Positions 1 through 10,404 are shown, numbered from the stretch's first letter. The stretch: DNA of 57,938 bases from Pseudomonas graminis (GCF_900111735.1 NZ_FOHW01000027.1:20224-78161), one strand, 5' to 3'. The notes: generated from the letters alone by a model not told the origin. Program-made: numbers and translations.

Positions 1-7
1 AACCTGT

Positions 8-95
8 GTGAGCCGGCTTGCTGGCGAAGGCGGTGTGTCAGTCGAAATGGACGGCACAGGTAGACCGCATTCGCGGGCAAGCGCGCTCCCACAGG
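8..95. repeat. REP palindrome pair (mixed type)
   Basis: Two REP-like arms face each other: a left arm of the GAGCCGGCTTGCTGGCGAA type and a right arm TTCGCGGGCAAGCGCGCTCC. The two arms belong to two different sequence types that recur elsewhere in the window as matched pairs, so this copy looks like a hybrid. It lies downstream of the minus-strand lipoprotein gene. Confidence 0.75.
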
Positions 96-111
96 CGGGC
101 GGGGTCAACGG

Positions 112-792
112 TTAATCGTTGCGCATCGCCCCGAAATACGCGCAGCCGCGCTGAACCTGGCCATTGACCCGCAGTTCGGCGGTCAGGTGCTGCACCGAAC
201 CGTTTGACGGATCCACACAGCGCAGCGGCGCGACGTAGAGCTCGACGTGTTGGTTGTTGGCGTCGGTGATCAGGTTGAAGCGGCCCTCGGGCATCTGCTC
301 TTCCATGTACGGCACGGCGAACGGCTCTTTGCCTTCGCGCTCCAGCACCAGACCCTTGCCGCTGGCGTTGAGGTTCCACTTCGGACCGTTGCCGCTGGCA
401 TGAATCGTCAGGCGCTTGAAGTTGGGGTCCTCGCAGGCGCCGCTCGGGCGCTCGACGCGGTAGAGCTGATAGATGTCAGCCTGACCGTCACTGCCCTGGG
501 CCTTGCTCGCGACGAAGTTGCCGCGTACATCGGCGAACGCCTTGCCACTCTTGTCCACCACCGAAGCGGCTTCCTGCAGGACGCCGGTATTGCCCTTGTC
601 GGTCACTGCATAGCGGCGTTGTTCGTTGCATGGGGCGAAGAACAGTTTGCCGCCGTCACCGCTGAGGGTGCCTTGCATGCGGATCATGCCGGCCGTCGAC
701 ACCTTGCTGTCGCTGGACGACATGGGCATCAATTGGCAGCCGGCAAACAGGGGCAACAAGGCGAACATCAGGGCGGAACGAGCAGCGGACAT
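112..792 (-). CDS. Predicted outer-membrane lipoprotein
   Basis: A 226-residue protein with a lipoprotein signal peptide: Met-Ser-Ala-Ala-Arg, a hydrophobic stretch, then a lipobox ending LFAGC, so Cys19 would be lipidated. I chose the ATG at 792 because GGAG lies 8 bases upstream; an upstream in-frame start at 810 would put charged residues ahead of the signal and has no better ribosome site. The mature part contains paired cysteines (CNEQRR, SGACEDP, PLRCVD, RGCAY), plausible for a periplasmic disulfide-bonded fold, and a segment resembling the COG3650/NlpE-like lipoproteins. The function is not known. It stands alone, transcribed away from the short-chain dehydrogenase. Confidence 0.8.
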   Translation of the reverse strand: MSAARSALMFALLPLFAGCQLMPMSSSDSKVSTAGMIRMQGTLSGDGGKLFFAPCNEQRRYAVTDKGNTGVLQEAASVVDKSGKAFADVRGNFVASKAQGSDGQADIYQLYRVERPSGACEDPNFKRLTIHASGNGPKWNLNASGKGLVLEREGKEPFAVPYMEEQMPEGRFNLITDANNQHVELYVAPLRCVDPSNGSVQHLTAELRVNGQVQRGCAYFGAMRND

Positions 793-854
793 GGGGCGGT
801 CTCCAGACAAGTGCCGCCACGTTACTCAGCCTGCTCGCTCATCACAAGGGGCGA

Positions 855-1454
855 TTAGCCGACGCGATACGTCTGTCCGGTTTGTAGCCCTTCGACACTT
901 TTTGCGTACGCCAACGCTACATCGGCTGCCGGAACGGGTTTGAAGCCGCGAAAGTAAGGCGCGTAACTGCCCAAGGCTTCGACCAGCACAGTGGGACTGA
1001 CCGAGTTGACGCGCATGCCGCGGGGCATCTCGATGGCGGCGGCCCGCACGAACGCGTCGATGGCGCCGTTGACCAGGCTGGCAGACGCTCCGGTGCGAAT
1101 CGGATCGACGCTGGTAATGCCGGTGGTGAAGGTGAACGAGGCGCCGTCGTTCGCAAATTCCCGACCGATCAGCAACAGATTCACCTGACCCATCAGCTTG
1201 TCGCGCAGGCCCAGGGCGAAGGAATCGGCGGTCATTTCGCCGAGCGGCGCGAAGGTGACATTGCCCGCCGCGCAAATCAATGCGTCGAACGGGCCTGTCC
1301 GTTCGAATAGTTTGCGGATCGAGTCGCTGTCACTAATATCGACGTGCTCGTCTGCGCCGGTTCTGCCGATGCGAACGATCTCGTGGCGTGGCGCCAACTC
1401 TTTCTCGATCGCCGAGCCGATGGTGCCGCTGGCGCCAATCAATAGAATTTTCAT
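855..1454 (-). CDS. Short-chain dehydrogenase/reductase (SDR)
   Basis: A 199-residue NAD(P)-dependent oxidoreductase of the short SDR type. The nucleotide-binding glycine motif GASGTIG is at residues 8-14 and a CAAGNV segment corresponds to the NNAG motif. There is no clear Tyr-x-x-x-Lys pair: the region that should hold it reads LVNGAIDAFVRAAAIEM, so the catalytic Tyr and Lys appear replaced. That feature is shared by a recognised group of small SDRs whose activity is uncertain. The start is supported by AGGGGAA ahead of ATG. It is divergent from the LysR gene at 1560, 105 bases away, the usual layout for a regulator and its target. Confidence 0.85.
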   Translation of the reverse strand: MKILLIGASGTIGSAIEKELAPRHEIVRIGRTGADEHVDISDSDSIRKLFERTGPFDALICAAGNVTFAPLGEMTADSFALGLRDKLMGQVNLLLIGREFANDGASFTFTTGITSVDPIRTGASASLVNGAIDAFVRAAAIEMPRGMRVNSVSPTVLVEALGSYAPYFRGFKPVPAADVALAYAKSVEGLQTGQTYRVG

Positions 1455-1559
1455 GATGCGGTTTTCCCCTGGTATGGATCAGGCGCTCAGTGTGAGTCGC
1501 CTTTTCCCACCGATACAGAGGCTAAACGGCAATCCCGGTTTGTCAGAAAGGAAACAATC

Positions 1560-2468
1560 ATGAGCGAAATGGACGACCTGGCCGCGTTCGCGATGCTGGT
1601 GGAGGCCAACAGCTTCACCCTGGCCGCGCAATGGCTGGACACCAGCACCAGCCAACTGTCCAAGCGCATCAGCAAACTGGAAAAAAACTTCGGCGTGACG
1701 CTGCTCCATCGCACCACCCGCAGCCTGACGTTGACCTCGGCGGGCGCCATTCTGCTACCAGAAGCCCGCGCGCTACTGGCCCAACGCGACCGCGTCCGCG
1801 ACGCCATGGCGTACCTGAGCGAAAGCCTGATCGGCACGGTGCGCCTGACCGTGCCGGTGTCATTGGGGGAAACCGTCTTCGAAGGCCTGCTCAGCGAATT
1901 TGCCCACACCTACCCCGACGTTCAAGTGGAACTGGACCTCAACAACCACTTCCGCGACATGCGCCGGGACGGCTTCGACCTGGGCATACGTTCCAGCGTG
2001 GGCATCGATGAACGCCTTGTGGCCAAGCCGTTGCTGTCGTTACAGGAACTGACCTGCGCCAGCCCGGACTACCTTGCCAAAAATGGCACCCCGCACACAC
2101 CGGAAGAACTGCGCGTGCATCGATGCCTGCTCAACAGCCACCACAGCGGCCGCGAATCGTGGGATTACCACCAGAAACACGAACTGACCCGAGTCAATGT
2201 CCGCGGCACCTTCGCCAGCAACCACTATGGCCTCCTGAAAAAAGCCGCCCTGGTCGGCGCCGGCATCGCCCGCCTGCCGTCGTACATGGTTCATGAGGAA
2301 CTGAAAGAAGGGCGACTGCATTGGTTGCTGCGTGATTACCAGACGCCGGTCTCATCGCTGTACCTCGTCCACCCCTTTGAAGGACGACTGCCGAGGCGGG
2401 TAAAAGTCATGGCTGACTACCTGACCGAATGGTTCGAGCGCAGCACGGCGGTGCTGGAAAAGCTCTGA
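1560..2468 (+). CDS. LysR-family transcriptional regulator
   Basis: A 302-residue LysR-type regulator. The N-terminal winged helix-turn-helix covers about residues 1-62 (FAMLVEANSFTLAAQWL, then STSQLSKRISKLEKNFG, ending LLHRTTRSLTLTSAG), followed by the periplasmic-binding-like effector domain. The sequence style (FEGLLSEFAHTYPDVQVEL, RRDGFDLGIRS) is that of the CrgA/AaeR-like group that often controls a neighbouring oxidoreductase. The ATG has AAGGAAA eight bases upstream. Its natural candidate target is the divergent SDR gene, with operators expected in 1455-1559. The effector cannot be read from sequence. Confidence 0.9.
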   Translation: MSEMDDLAAFAMLVEANSFTLAAQWLDTSTSQLSKRISKLEKNFGVTLLHRTTRSLTLTSAGAILLPEARALLAQRDRVRDAMAYLSESLIGTVRLTVPVSLGETVFEGLLSEFAHTYPDVQVELDLNNHFRDMRRDGFDLGIRSSVGIDERLVAKPLLSLQELTCASPDYLAKNGTPHTPEELRVHRCLLNSHHSGRESWDYHQKHELTRVNVRGTFASNHYGLLKKAALVGAGIARLPSYMVHEELKEGRLHWLLRDYQTPVSSLYLVHPFEGRLPRRVKVMADYLTEWFERSTAVLEKL

Positions 2469-2511
2469 CGGCTTGGACCACTCGCCCCGCTGCTCGGGCG
2501 ATAACAGAGCT

Positions 2512-2553
2512 GACGCAGAGCGTCACAGGATGCATTCCCACGCGGAGCGGGGG
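2512..2553. repeat. Double-hairpin repeat, copy 1
   Basis: Two short hairpins with a 3-base AGA/GGA loop: GACGCAGAGCGTC at 2512-2524 and CCCACGCGGAGCGGGGG at 2537-2553, separated by a TGCATT-containing linker. The other copy is at 45821-45864, where the stems are perfect. Confidence 0.75.
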
Positions 2554-2629
2554 AACGATCATCAACAAGTCGAGTGGGGGGCGATCAGACAGTTTTAAAC
2601 AATCAAAATTGATGGCGCAGCCACTGGCC

Positions 2630-2700
2630 TCTTCCCGGCTAAAGCCGGTCCCACGAAAAGCGGCGGCGTACACCCAGTAGGACCGGCTTCAGCCGGGAAG
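2630..2700. repeat. REP pair (CCCGGCTAAAGCCGG type)
   Basis: CTTCCCGGCTAAAGCCGG and its inverted partner CCGGCTTCAGCCGGGAAG flank a 35-base spacer. The same family recurs at 20.3, 32.5, 45.9, 53.4 and 57.6 kb. Confidence 0.85.
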
Positions 2701-2711
2701 CCGTTGCCGTT

Positions 2712-2982
2712 GCTTTTGATCTTCGTACACAGAAGGTCCAGTCACCGCCAATCGCGACTTGGGTGCAGGCTGAACGCAGGTCTCGTGGAGTGGGCCGAGC
2801 CGCATGGATGCGGCGAGAGCGCCGTCAGGACATGGATGTCCGTTCGGCGCGGGCCTACGGAGCGAGACCGGAGTGAAGGAACCCTGACGAAGGAAGGGCC
2901 AAACCAGGAGCACAAAGCCCTTGGTTACTTGGGGCTTTATCAAGTAACTCGCCGAAGGCGAAACGTCTGCCCCCAGGCAGAC
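2712..2982 (+). repeat. Long structured repeat, copy A
   Basis: An element of about 270 bases with two further copies at 19998-20265 (inverted) and 46006-46279. It contains perfect short hairpins GCCGCATGGATGCGGC (2799-2814) and GGACATGGATGTCC (2828-2841), a stem AAAGCCC/GGGCTTT (2914-2920 with 2932-2938) whose loop holds GTTACTTG (2924-2931), a downstream match CAAGTAAC (2941-2948), and a terminal hairpin GTCTGCC/GGCAGAC (2965-2982). Open frames through it are not conserved in start or end and are probably not genes. Confidence 0.85.
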
Positions 2983-3003
2983 GCCCTTGATCTTGCTTAA
3001 GAT

Positions 3004-3705
<702 letters not shown>

Positions 3706-4473
3706 TTACGCTTCCCCCAGATAGGCTTTGATCACTTCAGGATTGTCACGGATCTGCTCGGGCGTGCCATCGGCCAGCGGTGTGCCCTGATTGATCACCA
3801 CGATATGGTCAGAAATGCTCATGACCAGCTTCATGTCGTGCTCGATCAGCAACACCGTCGCGTTGTGCTCATTGCGCAACACACCGATCAGCGCTTTCAG
3901 GTCTTCGGTTTCTTTCGGATTCAGACCGGCCGCCGGTTCGTCGAGCATCAGAATGCGCGGGCGCGTCATCATGCAGCGGGCGATTTCCAGACGGCGCTGC
4001 TGACCGTAGGCCAGGGTGCCGGCAGGGCGGTTGGCGAATTCCTTCAGATCGACCGCTTCGAGCCAGTGCTCGGCGTACTCCATCGCCTCGCGCTCGCTCT
4101 TGCGATACGCGGGAGTCTTGAACAGGCCGGACAGGAAGTTGGTGTTGAGATGGCGATGCTGGGCCACCAGCAGGTTCTCCACCGCCGTCATCTCTTTGAA
4201 CAGGCGCACGTTCTGGAACGTACGCACCACGCCTTTACGGGCGATTTCATGACCAGCCAGGCCTTGAATAGGCTCGCCGTCCAGCAGAATCGTCCCGGAG
4301 GAGGGTTTGTAGAAGCCCGTCAGGCAGTTGAACACGGTGGTCTTACCGGCGCCGTTCGGGCCGATCATCGACACAACCTGTTTCTCGTGGACGGTCAGAC
4401 CGACACCGTTGACGGCCAGCAGACCGCCAAAGCGCATGCACAAGCCGGACGCTTGCAGAAGTGGACGGCTCAT
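3706..4473 (-). CDS. livG: Branched-chain amino-acid ABC transporter ATPase LivG
   Basis: A 255-residue ATPase with Walker A GPNGAGKTT near residues 38-46, the family-specific YGQQRRLEIAR in place of the usual signature, and Walker B ILMLDEPAAGLNP. The long insertion between Walker A and the signature, and the IEHDM switch-histidine region, are typical of LivG/BraF. Its start codon shares one base with the livM stop at 4473, which suggests coupled translation. Confidence 0.95.
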   Translation of the reverse strand: MSRPLLQASGLCMRFGGLLAVNGVGLTVHEKQVVSMIGPNGAGKTTVFNCLTGFYKPSSGTILLDGEPIQGLAGHEIARKGVVRTFQNVRLFKEMTAVENLLVAQHRHLNTNFLSGLFKTPAYRKSEREAMEYAEHWLEAVDLKEFANRPAGTLAYGQQRRLEIARCMMTRPRILMLDEPAAGLNPKETEDLKALIGVLRNEHNATVLLIEHDMKLVMSISDHIVVINQGTPLADGTPEQIRDNPEVIKAYLGEA

Positions 4474-5731
4474 CAGCGCTCCCCCTTGAGTTTCATGACG
4501 GGACGCTGCATCGGCAGGAAGCCCTGGGGACGCCAGATCATCATCAGCACCATCAAGGCGCCGAAGCCGAGCATCCGGTATTCGCTGAATTCGCGAAGCA
4601 GTTCAGGCAACAGAATCATCACAACCGCGGCGAGGATCACGCCCAGCTGCGAGCCCATGCCACCCAGGACCACGATGGCGAGGATGATCGCCGACTCCAG
4701 AAAGGTGAACGACTCCGGCGTGATCAAACCCTGGCGCGCGGCGAAGAAACTGCCGGCGAAACCGGCGAATGCAGCGCCGAGGGTAAAGGCCGACAGCTTG
4801 ATGATGGTCGGATTCAGACCCAGCGCGCGGCAGGCGATTTCGTCTTCACGCAGGGCTTCCCAAGCGCGGCCGATGGGCATGCGCAACAACCGGTTGATCA
4901 CGAACAGCGCCAACAGCGCCAGCAGCAAGGCGATCAGGTAGAGGAAGATCACCTTGTTGATGGAGTTGTAGGGCAGGCCAAAGTATTCGTGGAACGTCTG
5001 CATGCCTTCTGCAGCCTTGCGCTCGAACGACAGGCCGAACAGCGTTGGCTTTTCGATGTTGCTGATGCCGTTGGGGCCGCCGGTGATGTCGGTCAGGTTA
5101 CGCAGGAACAGGCGAATGATTTCGCCGAAACCCAGCGTCACGATGGCCAGATAGTCCCCGCGCAAGCGCAGAACCGGAAAGCCCAGCAGGAAGCCAAACG
5201 TCGCCGACGCCAGCCCCGCCAGCGGCAGGCAGATCCAGAAACCGAAGCCAAAGTAGTGCTGCAGCAGGGCGTAGGTGTACGCGCCCACGGCGTAGAAACC
5301 GACGTAGCCCAAATCGAGCAGACCGGCCAGACCCACCACGATGTTCAGGCCCAGGCCGAGCATCACGTAGATCAGGATCAGGGTCGCGATGTCCACCGCG
5401 CCGCGCGAGCCGAAGAACGGCCACACCAGCGCAGCGATCACCAGCGCGCCGAGGAACCAGCGCTGGGTCGAAGGCAGGGTCAGAAAGTTGCTGGTCTTGT
5501 CGGACATCAGCGGTTTCTGCGGACGCGAACGCCACATGGCGCTGATCTGTTCGTTGAACAGCACGCGCAGGAACATCAGAAACGCAGCGGCTAAAATCAC
5601 CAGCACGGTGGTGGTACTGGCGCCGACCACCACGAGATTGATCCCGACGATGTCCAGTTTGAGCCCGAGGATCGGGTAAGCGACGGCCAGCACCAGCACT
5701 GCGCTGAAGAGGGCCGATTTGAGATTCCTGG

Positions 5732-5735
<4 letters not shown>
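4473..5735 (-). CDS. livM: Branched-chain amino-acid ABC transporter permease LivM
   Basis: A 420-residue inner-membrane permease with about ten hydrophobic segments. The first about 100 residues form an N-terminal extension with two membrane segments, usual for proteobacterial LivM. The diagnostic LGLNIVVGLAGLLDLGYVGFYAVG region and the cytoplasmic EAA-like loop GRAWEALREDEIACRALG are present. Start and stop overlap the neighbours: ATGA with livH (5732-5735) and a one-base overlap with livG. It forms the translocation pore with LivH. Confidence 0.95.
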
Positions 5736-6658
<923 letters not shown>

Positions 6659-6817
6659 TGCTGAGTGCTCCTAAAAACCTGCCTGGTGTTTCACTGGTGA
6701 AGTCTTTTCCCGCTCGCGCGTCGTGATCTACGTCCGCGTCCGGCACGAGCCCAGTGGTTCACTGGTGCGGTTTCAAGATGTTCAGGGATCGGAATTCTTG
6801 TGAAATTCGCTGCCCGG

Positions 6818-6850
6818 CTAAAACAAAGCCCACTGCGGTTGCAGTGGGCT
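6818..6850 (-). terminator. Terminator/attenuator between livK and livHMGF
   Basis: On the minus strand, AGCCCACTGC and GCAGTGGGCT form a 10-bp perfect stem with a 4-base loop, followed by TTTGTTTT. It lies 23 bases after the livK stop. Readthrough would give less of the membrane complex than of the binding protein, as expected for this class of transporter. Confidence 0.8.
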
Positions 6851-6872
6851 TCGGGTAAGCATGAAGGCTGCG

Positions 6873-8000
6873 TTATTTCACAGGGGCTTCAGTCTTGGTG
6901 CCATCTTTGTGCCAGGTGTAAACGACGAATTTGAAGTCTTTCAAGTCACCCTTGGCGTCGAAACTCAGGTCGCCAGTCGGGGTCTTGAAGGTACCGGCGT
7001 GGATGGCTTCAGCCACTTTCGCGGTGTCTTCGGACTTGGCGGTCTTGATCGCGTCGGCGATCACTTCCACGGCGGCGTAGGCCGGGAACACGAACGGACC
7101 GCTCGGGTCTTCTTTCTTCGCGGCGAATGCATCAACCAGCGCCTTGTTGGAAGGATCCTGGTCGAAGGATTTCGGCAGGGTGACCAGCAGACCTTCGGAC
7201 GCATCCTGAGCGATCTGCGAAATGGACGCATTGCCCACGCCTTCCGGACCCATGAAGCCGGCTTTCAGGCCCTTTTCCTGTGCCTGACGCAGGATCAGAC
7301 CCAGTTCAGGGTGGTAGCCGCCGTAGTAGACGAAGTCGACATTGGCTTGCTTCATCTTGGCGATCAGCGATGAGAAGTCTTTGTCGCCGGCATTGATGCC
7401 TTCGAACAGGGCGACTTTCACGCCGTCTTTTTCCAGGGTCTGTTTCACCGCGGTGGCGATGCCTTCACCGTACTGCTGTTTGTCATGGATGACCGCAACG
7501 ATTTTCGGCTTGACCTGCTTGGCGATGTAGTCGCCGGCGGCCGGGCCTTGGGCGCTGTCCAGGCCGATGGTGCGGAAAATCAGTTTGTAACCGCGAGCGG
7601 TGATTTCCGGGCTGGTGGCTGCCGGGGTCACCATGATGATGCCTTCGTCTTCGTAGATGTCGGAAGCGGGCTGAGTGGAGCTGGAGCAGAGGTGACCGAC
7701 CACGAACTTGACGCCGTCATTGACCACTTTGTTGGCGACGGCGACCGCTTGTTTCGGGTCGCAGGCATCATCGTATTCAACGGCTTCAAGCTTTTTGCCG
7801 TCCACGCCGCCTTTGGCGTTGATCTGCTCGATGGCCATCTTGGCACCGCTGAACTGCATGTCGCCGTATTGGGCCACAGCGCCGGTTTTAGGGCCGGCGA
7901 TGCCGATCTTGATCGTGTCAGCTGCGAACGAGTGACTGGCAACCCCCGCCAGAACCAGTGCGGCAAACAGCTTGGAAATCTGATTAATACCCTTAGTCAT
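6873..8000 (-). CDS. livK: Branched-chain amino-acid periplasmic binding protein
   Basis: A 375-residue periplasmic binding protein (BraC/LivJ/LivK family). I place the start at 8000: it gives a clean signal peptide with cleavage after SHSFA, before ADTIKIGIAGP, and GTGGAG lies just upstream. An in-frame extension to 8255 would add 85 unlikely residues. The family pattern GPKTGAVAQYG, then NDGVKFVVGHLCSSSTQPASDIYEDEGI, is clear; the Ser/Thr cluster here binds the amino-acid carboxylate and amino groups. Specificity within the Leu/Ile/Val/Ala range cannot be settled. It is the first gene of the locus, followed by a strong hairpin. Confidence 0.93.
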   Translation of the reverse strand: MTKGINQISKLFAALVLAGVASHSFAADTIKIGIAGPKTGAVAQYGDMQFSGAKMAIEQINAKGGVDGKKLEAVEYDDACDPKQAVAVANKVVNDGVKFVVGHLCSSSTQPASDIYEDEGIIMVTPAATSPEITARGYKLIFRTIGLDSAQGPAAGDYIAKQVKPKIVAVIHDKQQYGEGIATAVKQTLEKDGVKVALFEGINAGDKDFSSLIAKMKQANVDFVYYGGYHPELGLILRQAQEKGLKAGFMGPEGVGNASISQIAQDASEGLLVTLPKSFDQDPSNKALVDAFAAKKEDPSGPFVFPAYAAVEVIADAIKTAKSEDTAKVAEAIHAGTFKTPTGDLSFDAKGDLKDFKFVVYTWHKDGTKTEAPVK

Positions 8001-8328
8001 GATGCTCCACTCTTGCGTTGTAGTTTTTATAATCCTGACGGCCAAAGCTGCAGGACCGGATTGAATCTCCAGGCCGCACCCCCAGCAACTGTACCGGAAC
8101 AGTTTAGAGCGCCGGTCGAGCGCTTGAATAGCTGGCTGCGGGGGGCAAAACCTGTGGGTGTCGCTTAATCGACAGAAAGATACATAATCAAGCCGGCTGT
8201 TTCGCCCCCGTGGAGCGGCGAACCGGTCGGCTTGCGCGAACTTCCCTGCAATCAATCACTTGAATCCGGGTTTGTCGGTACGAAAGGCGGCGCTATCATT
8301 GCGTCGATTTCCAATACGGTGAAAACCC
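8001..8328. other. Divergent promoter region, livK and DUF2288 gene
   Basis: A gap of 328 bases between the divergent starts at 8000 and 8329. It must contain the livK promoter and leader. I recognise no riboswitch, repeat or convincing operator in it. Confidence 0.4.
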
Positions 8329-8628
8329 ATGACGCAAGAACCTAGCACCCTCTATGCCAAACTGCTCGGCGAAACCGCTTCGATTACCTGGAAAGAATTG
8401 CAACCGTTCTTTGCAAAGGGTGCCCTGTTGTGGGTCGAGCCGACGCTGGATTTGATTGCCGTGGCGCAGGCATTTGCCGAGAACAGCGAGGCCCAGGTGG
8501 CCGCGTGGGTGAGCAGCGGGGAGGTCGGCAAGGTCTCTGAATCAAAGGCTCTGGATCTTTTGGAGCGCGATCCGCCGCTGTGGGCAGTGGTCGTCGCGCC
8601 TTGGGTGTTGATCCACGAAAGGGCGTAA
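8329..8628 (+). CDS. DUF2288 family protein
   Basis: A 99-residue cytoplasmic protein with the DUF2288 pattern: TLYAKLLGETASITWKELQPFFAKG, a LWV segment, SSGEVGKVSESKALDLLERDPPLWAVVVAPWVLI. The function of the family is not known to me. The ATG at 8329 has only a weak ribosome site (GGTGAAAA). It is a single gene, divergent from livK. Confidence 0.85.
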   Translation: MTQEPSTLYAKLLGETASITWKELQPFFAKGALLWVEPTLDLIAVAQAFAENSEAQVAAWVSSGEVGKVSESKALDLLERDPPLWAVVVAPWVLIHERA

Positions 8629-8679
8629 GGCTGTTCTCCGCTCTAAAATGGTGCGTCGAATGATGGCGAAGTGGGTAGG

Positions 8680-8759
8680 GCGGTAACTCCCGGTGTGTGG
8701 CCGGTAGCGGAAACCCTCACCGACCGCGTGCTTCCTGTGCAAAAAGCGGTAACTCCCGG
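8680..8759. repeat. Short direct repeat, 14 bp twice
   Basis: GCGGTAACTCCCGG occurs at 8680-8693 and 8746-8759, 66 bases apart, in the gap upstream of the MFS gene. The even spacing of about six helical turns would suit two protein-binding sites, but no function is shown. Confidence 0.5.
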
Positions 8760-8900
8760 CGGGATGGTTTGGCGGGTCTTGCATGGGCCGGTATCAGCGG
8801 GGCGAATGTTCACAGACAGAGTGCCAAGGGGTAACTAGATTTCAGGCACGCCGGAAGCGTCAGCCGCGACAGCCTCCGATAACAAGAAAGAGATCGCCCC

Positions 8901-10256
8901 ATGGATCAATCGACTCAGGCAAGGAACGCTTGGCGCGTTCTGTTTCTGCTGTTTCTGGCCAACCTCTTCAATTTTTTCGACCGCACGATCCCCGCGATTA
9001 TCATCGAGCCCATTCGCAAGGAATGGCTGCTGAGCGACTTTCAGCTGGGCATCATCGGCACGGCATTCACGCTGGTGTACGCGGTCGCCGGTTTGCCTTT
9101 GGGCCGCATGGCTGACAACGGCTCGCGGCGCAAGTTGATGGGTTGGGGCCTGGCGGTGTGGAGTGGGCTGACGGCGGTGAATGGCCTGGTCGGCAGCTTC
9201 TGGGGGTTTCTGCTGGTGCGCATGGGCGTGGGTATCGGCGAGGCCAGCTACGCACCCGCGGCCAACTCGTTGATCGGCGATCTGTTCCCGGCCCACCGCC
9301 GTGCCCGGGCGATGGGCATTTTCATGCTCGGCCTGCCGCTGGGCCTGCTGCTGGCGTTTTTCACCATCGGCGCGATGGTCCAGGCGTTCGGCAGTTGGCG
9401 CGCGCCGTTCTTCATCGCCGCGGTGCCGGGGCTGGTTCTGGCGGTGTTCATGTTCTTCATTCGCGAGCCGGCCCGGGGCGCTGCCGAAAGCGTGGCCATT
9501 TCCCAGGAGAAAATCCACCGGCCGATCCGCCGCTTACTGTCGATCCCCACGTTTCGCTGGCTGGTGCTCGCCGGTCTGGCGTTCAACTTCGCCACCTACG
9601 CGTGCAACTCGTTCATGGTGTCGATGCTGCAGCGTTATTTTTTACTGCCCTTGCAGGAGGCCGCGATGGCCACCGGCATGATCGTCGGCGTGACCGGTCT
9701 CGTTGGCCTGACCGTCGGCGGCTGGGTCGCGGACAAGCTGCATCAGCGCTGGAGCAACGGGCGCCTGATGTTTGCCGCCATGAGCATGGTGGTCGCGACG
9801 CTGTGCACCGGTTATGCGCTGCACGCCGGGCGTATCGAGATCGGCGTGTTCGTCGGGGTGTTCAGCCTTGGCTGGCTGTTCTCCTACAACTTTTACACCT
9901 GCGTTTACACCGCCATTCAGGACGTGGTGCAGCCCCGGCTGCGCGCCACGGCCATGGCGCTGTTTTTTGCCGGCCTGTATCTGCTGGGCGGCGGGTTGGG
10001 GCCGGTGGTGGTGGGCCTGCTGTCGGACCATTTCGCCCACTCGGCCATGTACGCCGCGCAGGTCGAGCAGATGACCGAACCGTTCAAGGCGGTGGGGCTG
10101 CACGATGCGATGTACTTGATACCGGTGGCGTTGTTTTTCGCGCTGGTGTTTCTGGCGAAGGCGTCGACGTGTTTCAGCGTCGATGCGCAAAGGATGCGCG
10201 AGGGGATGGTGGCGGATGAGCCGGTGGGGCAGGGGGTGAAGCCGTCGGTGGCGTAG
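8901..10256 (+). CDS. MFS transporter (Spinster-like)
   Basis: A 451-residue inner-membrane protein of the major facilitator superfamily with about twelve hydrophobic segments. Near the start NLFNFFDRTIPAIIIEPI is the TM1 pattern of the Spinster-like/ACS-like group; the loop 2-3 motif reads GRMADNGSRRKLMGWG, and GIGEASYAPAANSLIGDLFP is the TM4-5 signature of that group. The charged second copy between TM8 and TM9 (GGWVADKLHQRWSNGR) is also present. Substrate unknown; related proteins carry organic anions or sphingolipid-like compounds. It is a single gene. Confidence 0.9.
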   Translation: MDQSTQARNAWRVLFLLFLANLFNFFDRTIPAIIIEPIRKEWLLSDFQLGIIGTAFTLVYAVAGLPLGRMADNGSRRKLMGWGLAVWSGLTAVNGLVGSFWGFLLVRMGVGIGEASYAPAANSLIGDLFPAHRRARAMGIFMLGLPLGLLLAFFTIGAMVQAFGSWRAPFFIAAVPGLVLAVFMFFIREPARGAAESVAISQEKIHRPIRRLLSIPTFRWLVLAGLAFNFATYACNSFMVSMLQRYFLLPLQEAAMATGMIVGVTGLVGLTVGGWVADKLHQRWSNGRLMFAAMSMVVATLCTGYALHAGRIEIGVFVGVFSLGWLFSYNFYTCVYTAIQDVVQPRLRATAMALFFAGLYLLGGGLGPVVVGLLSDHFAHSAMYAAQVEQMTEPFKAVGLHDAMYLIPVALFFALVFLAKASTCFSVDAQRMREGMVADEPVGQGVKPSVA

Positions 10257-10277
10257 ATGTCAGGTGGAGTGCGGACC

Positions 10278-10370
10278 TGTAGGAGCGTGGCTTGTCCCGC
10301 GATCGCGGTGTGTCAATTACAGATGCGGTAACTGACACACCGCAATCGCGGGCAAGCGCGCTCCTACAGG
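10278..10370. repeat. REP pair (TAGGAGCG..CTTG..CCCGCGAT type)
   Basis: Two inverted REP arms, TAGGAGCGTGGCTTGTCCCG and its partner CGGGCAAGCGCGCTCCTA, with GTGTGTCA/TGACACAC as an inner inverted repeat. It fills most of the gap between the MFS and rapA stops, both of which point into it. Confidence 0.85.
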
Positions 10371-10404
10371 TTTTGTGTTCGCCGCAGATTCGCGGCGAAC
10401 CTGT

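Larger units (their letters stand above)
2469..3003. other. Gene-free interval made of repeats
   Basis: The 535 bases between the convergent LysR and livF genes contain three repeat types in order: a pair of short hairpins (2512-2553), a REP pair (2630-2700) and a long structured repeat (2712-2982). The same order recurs at 45.8-46.3 kb. I see no gene here; open frames across it lie inside the repeat. Confidence 0.8.

Noticed and set aside
2689..3000. Open frames of 84 and 98 codons through the long repeat, with similar frames at 20.0 and 46.0 kb
   Set aside because: The frames lie in a repeat with conserved hairpins, lack ribosome sites, and their starts and ends differ between copies. They look like frames by chance in GC-rich sequence.
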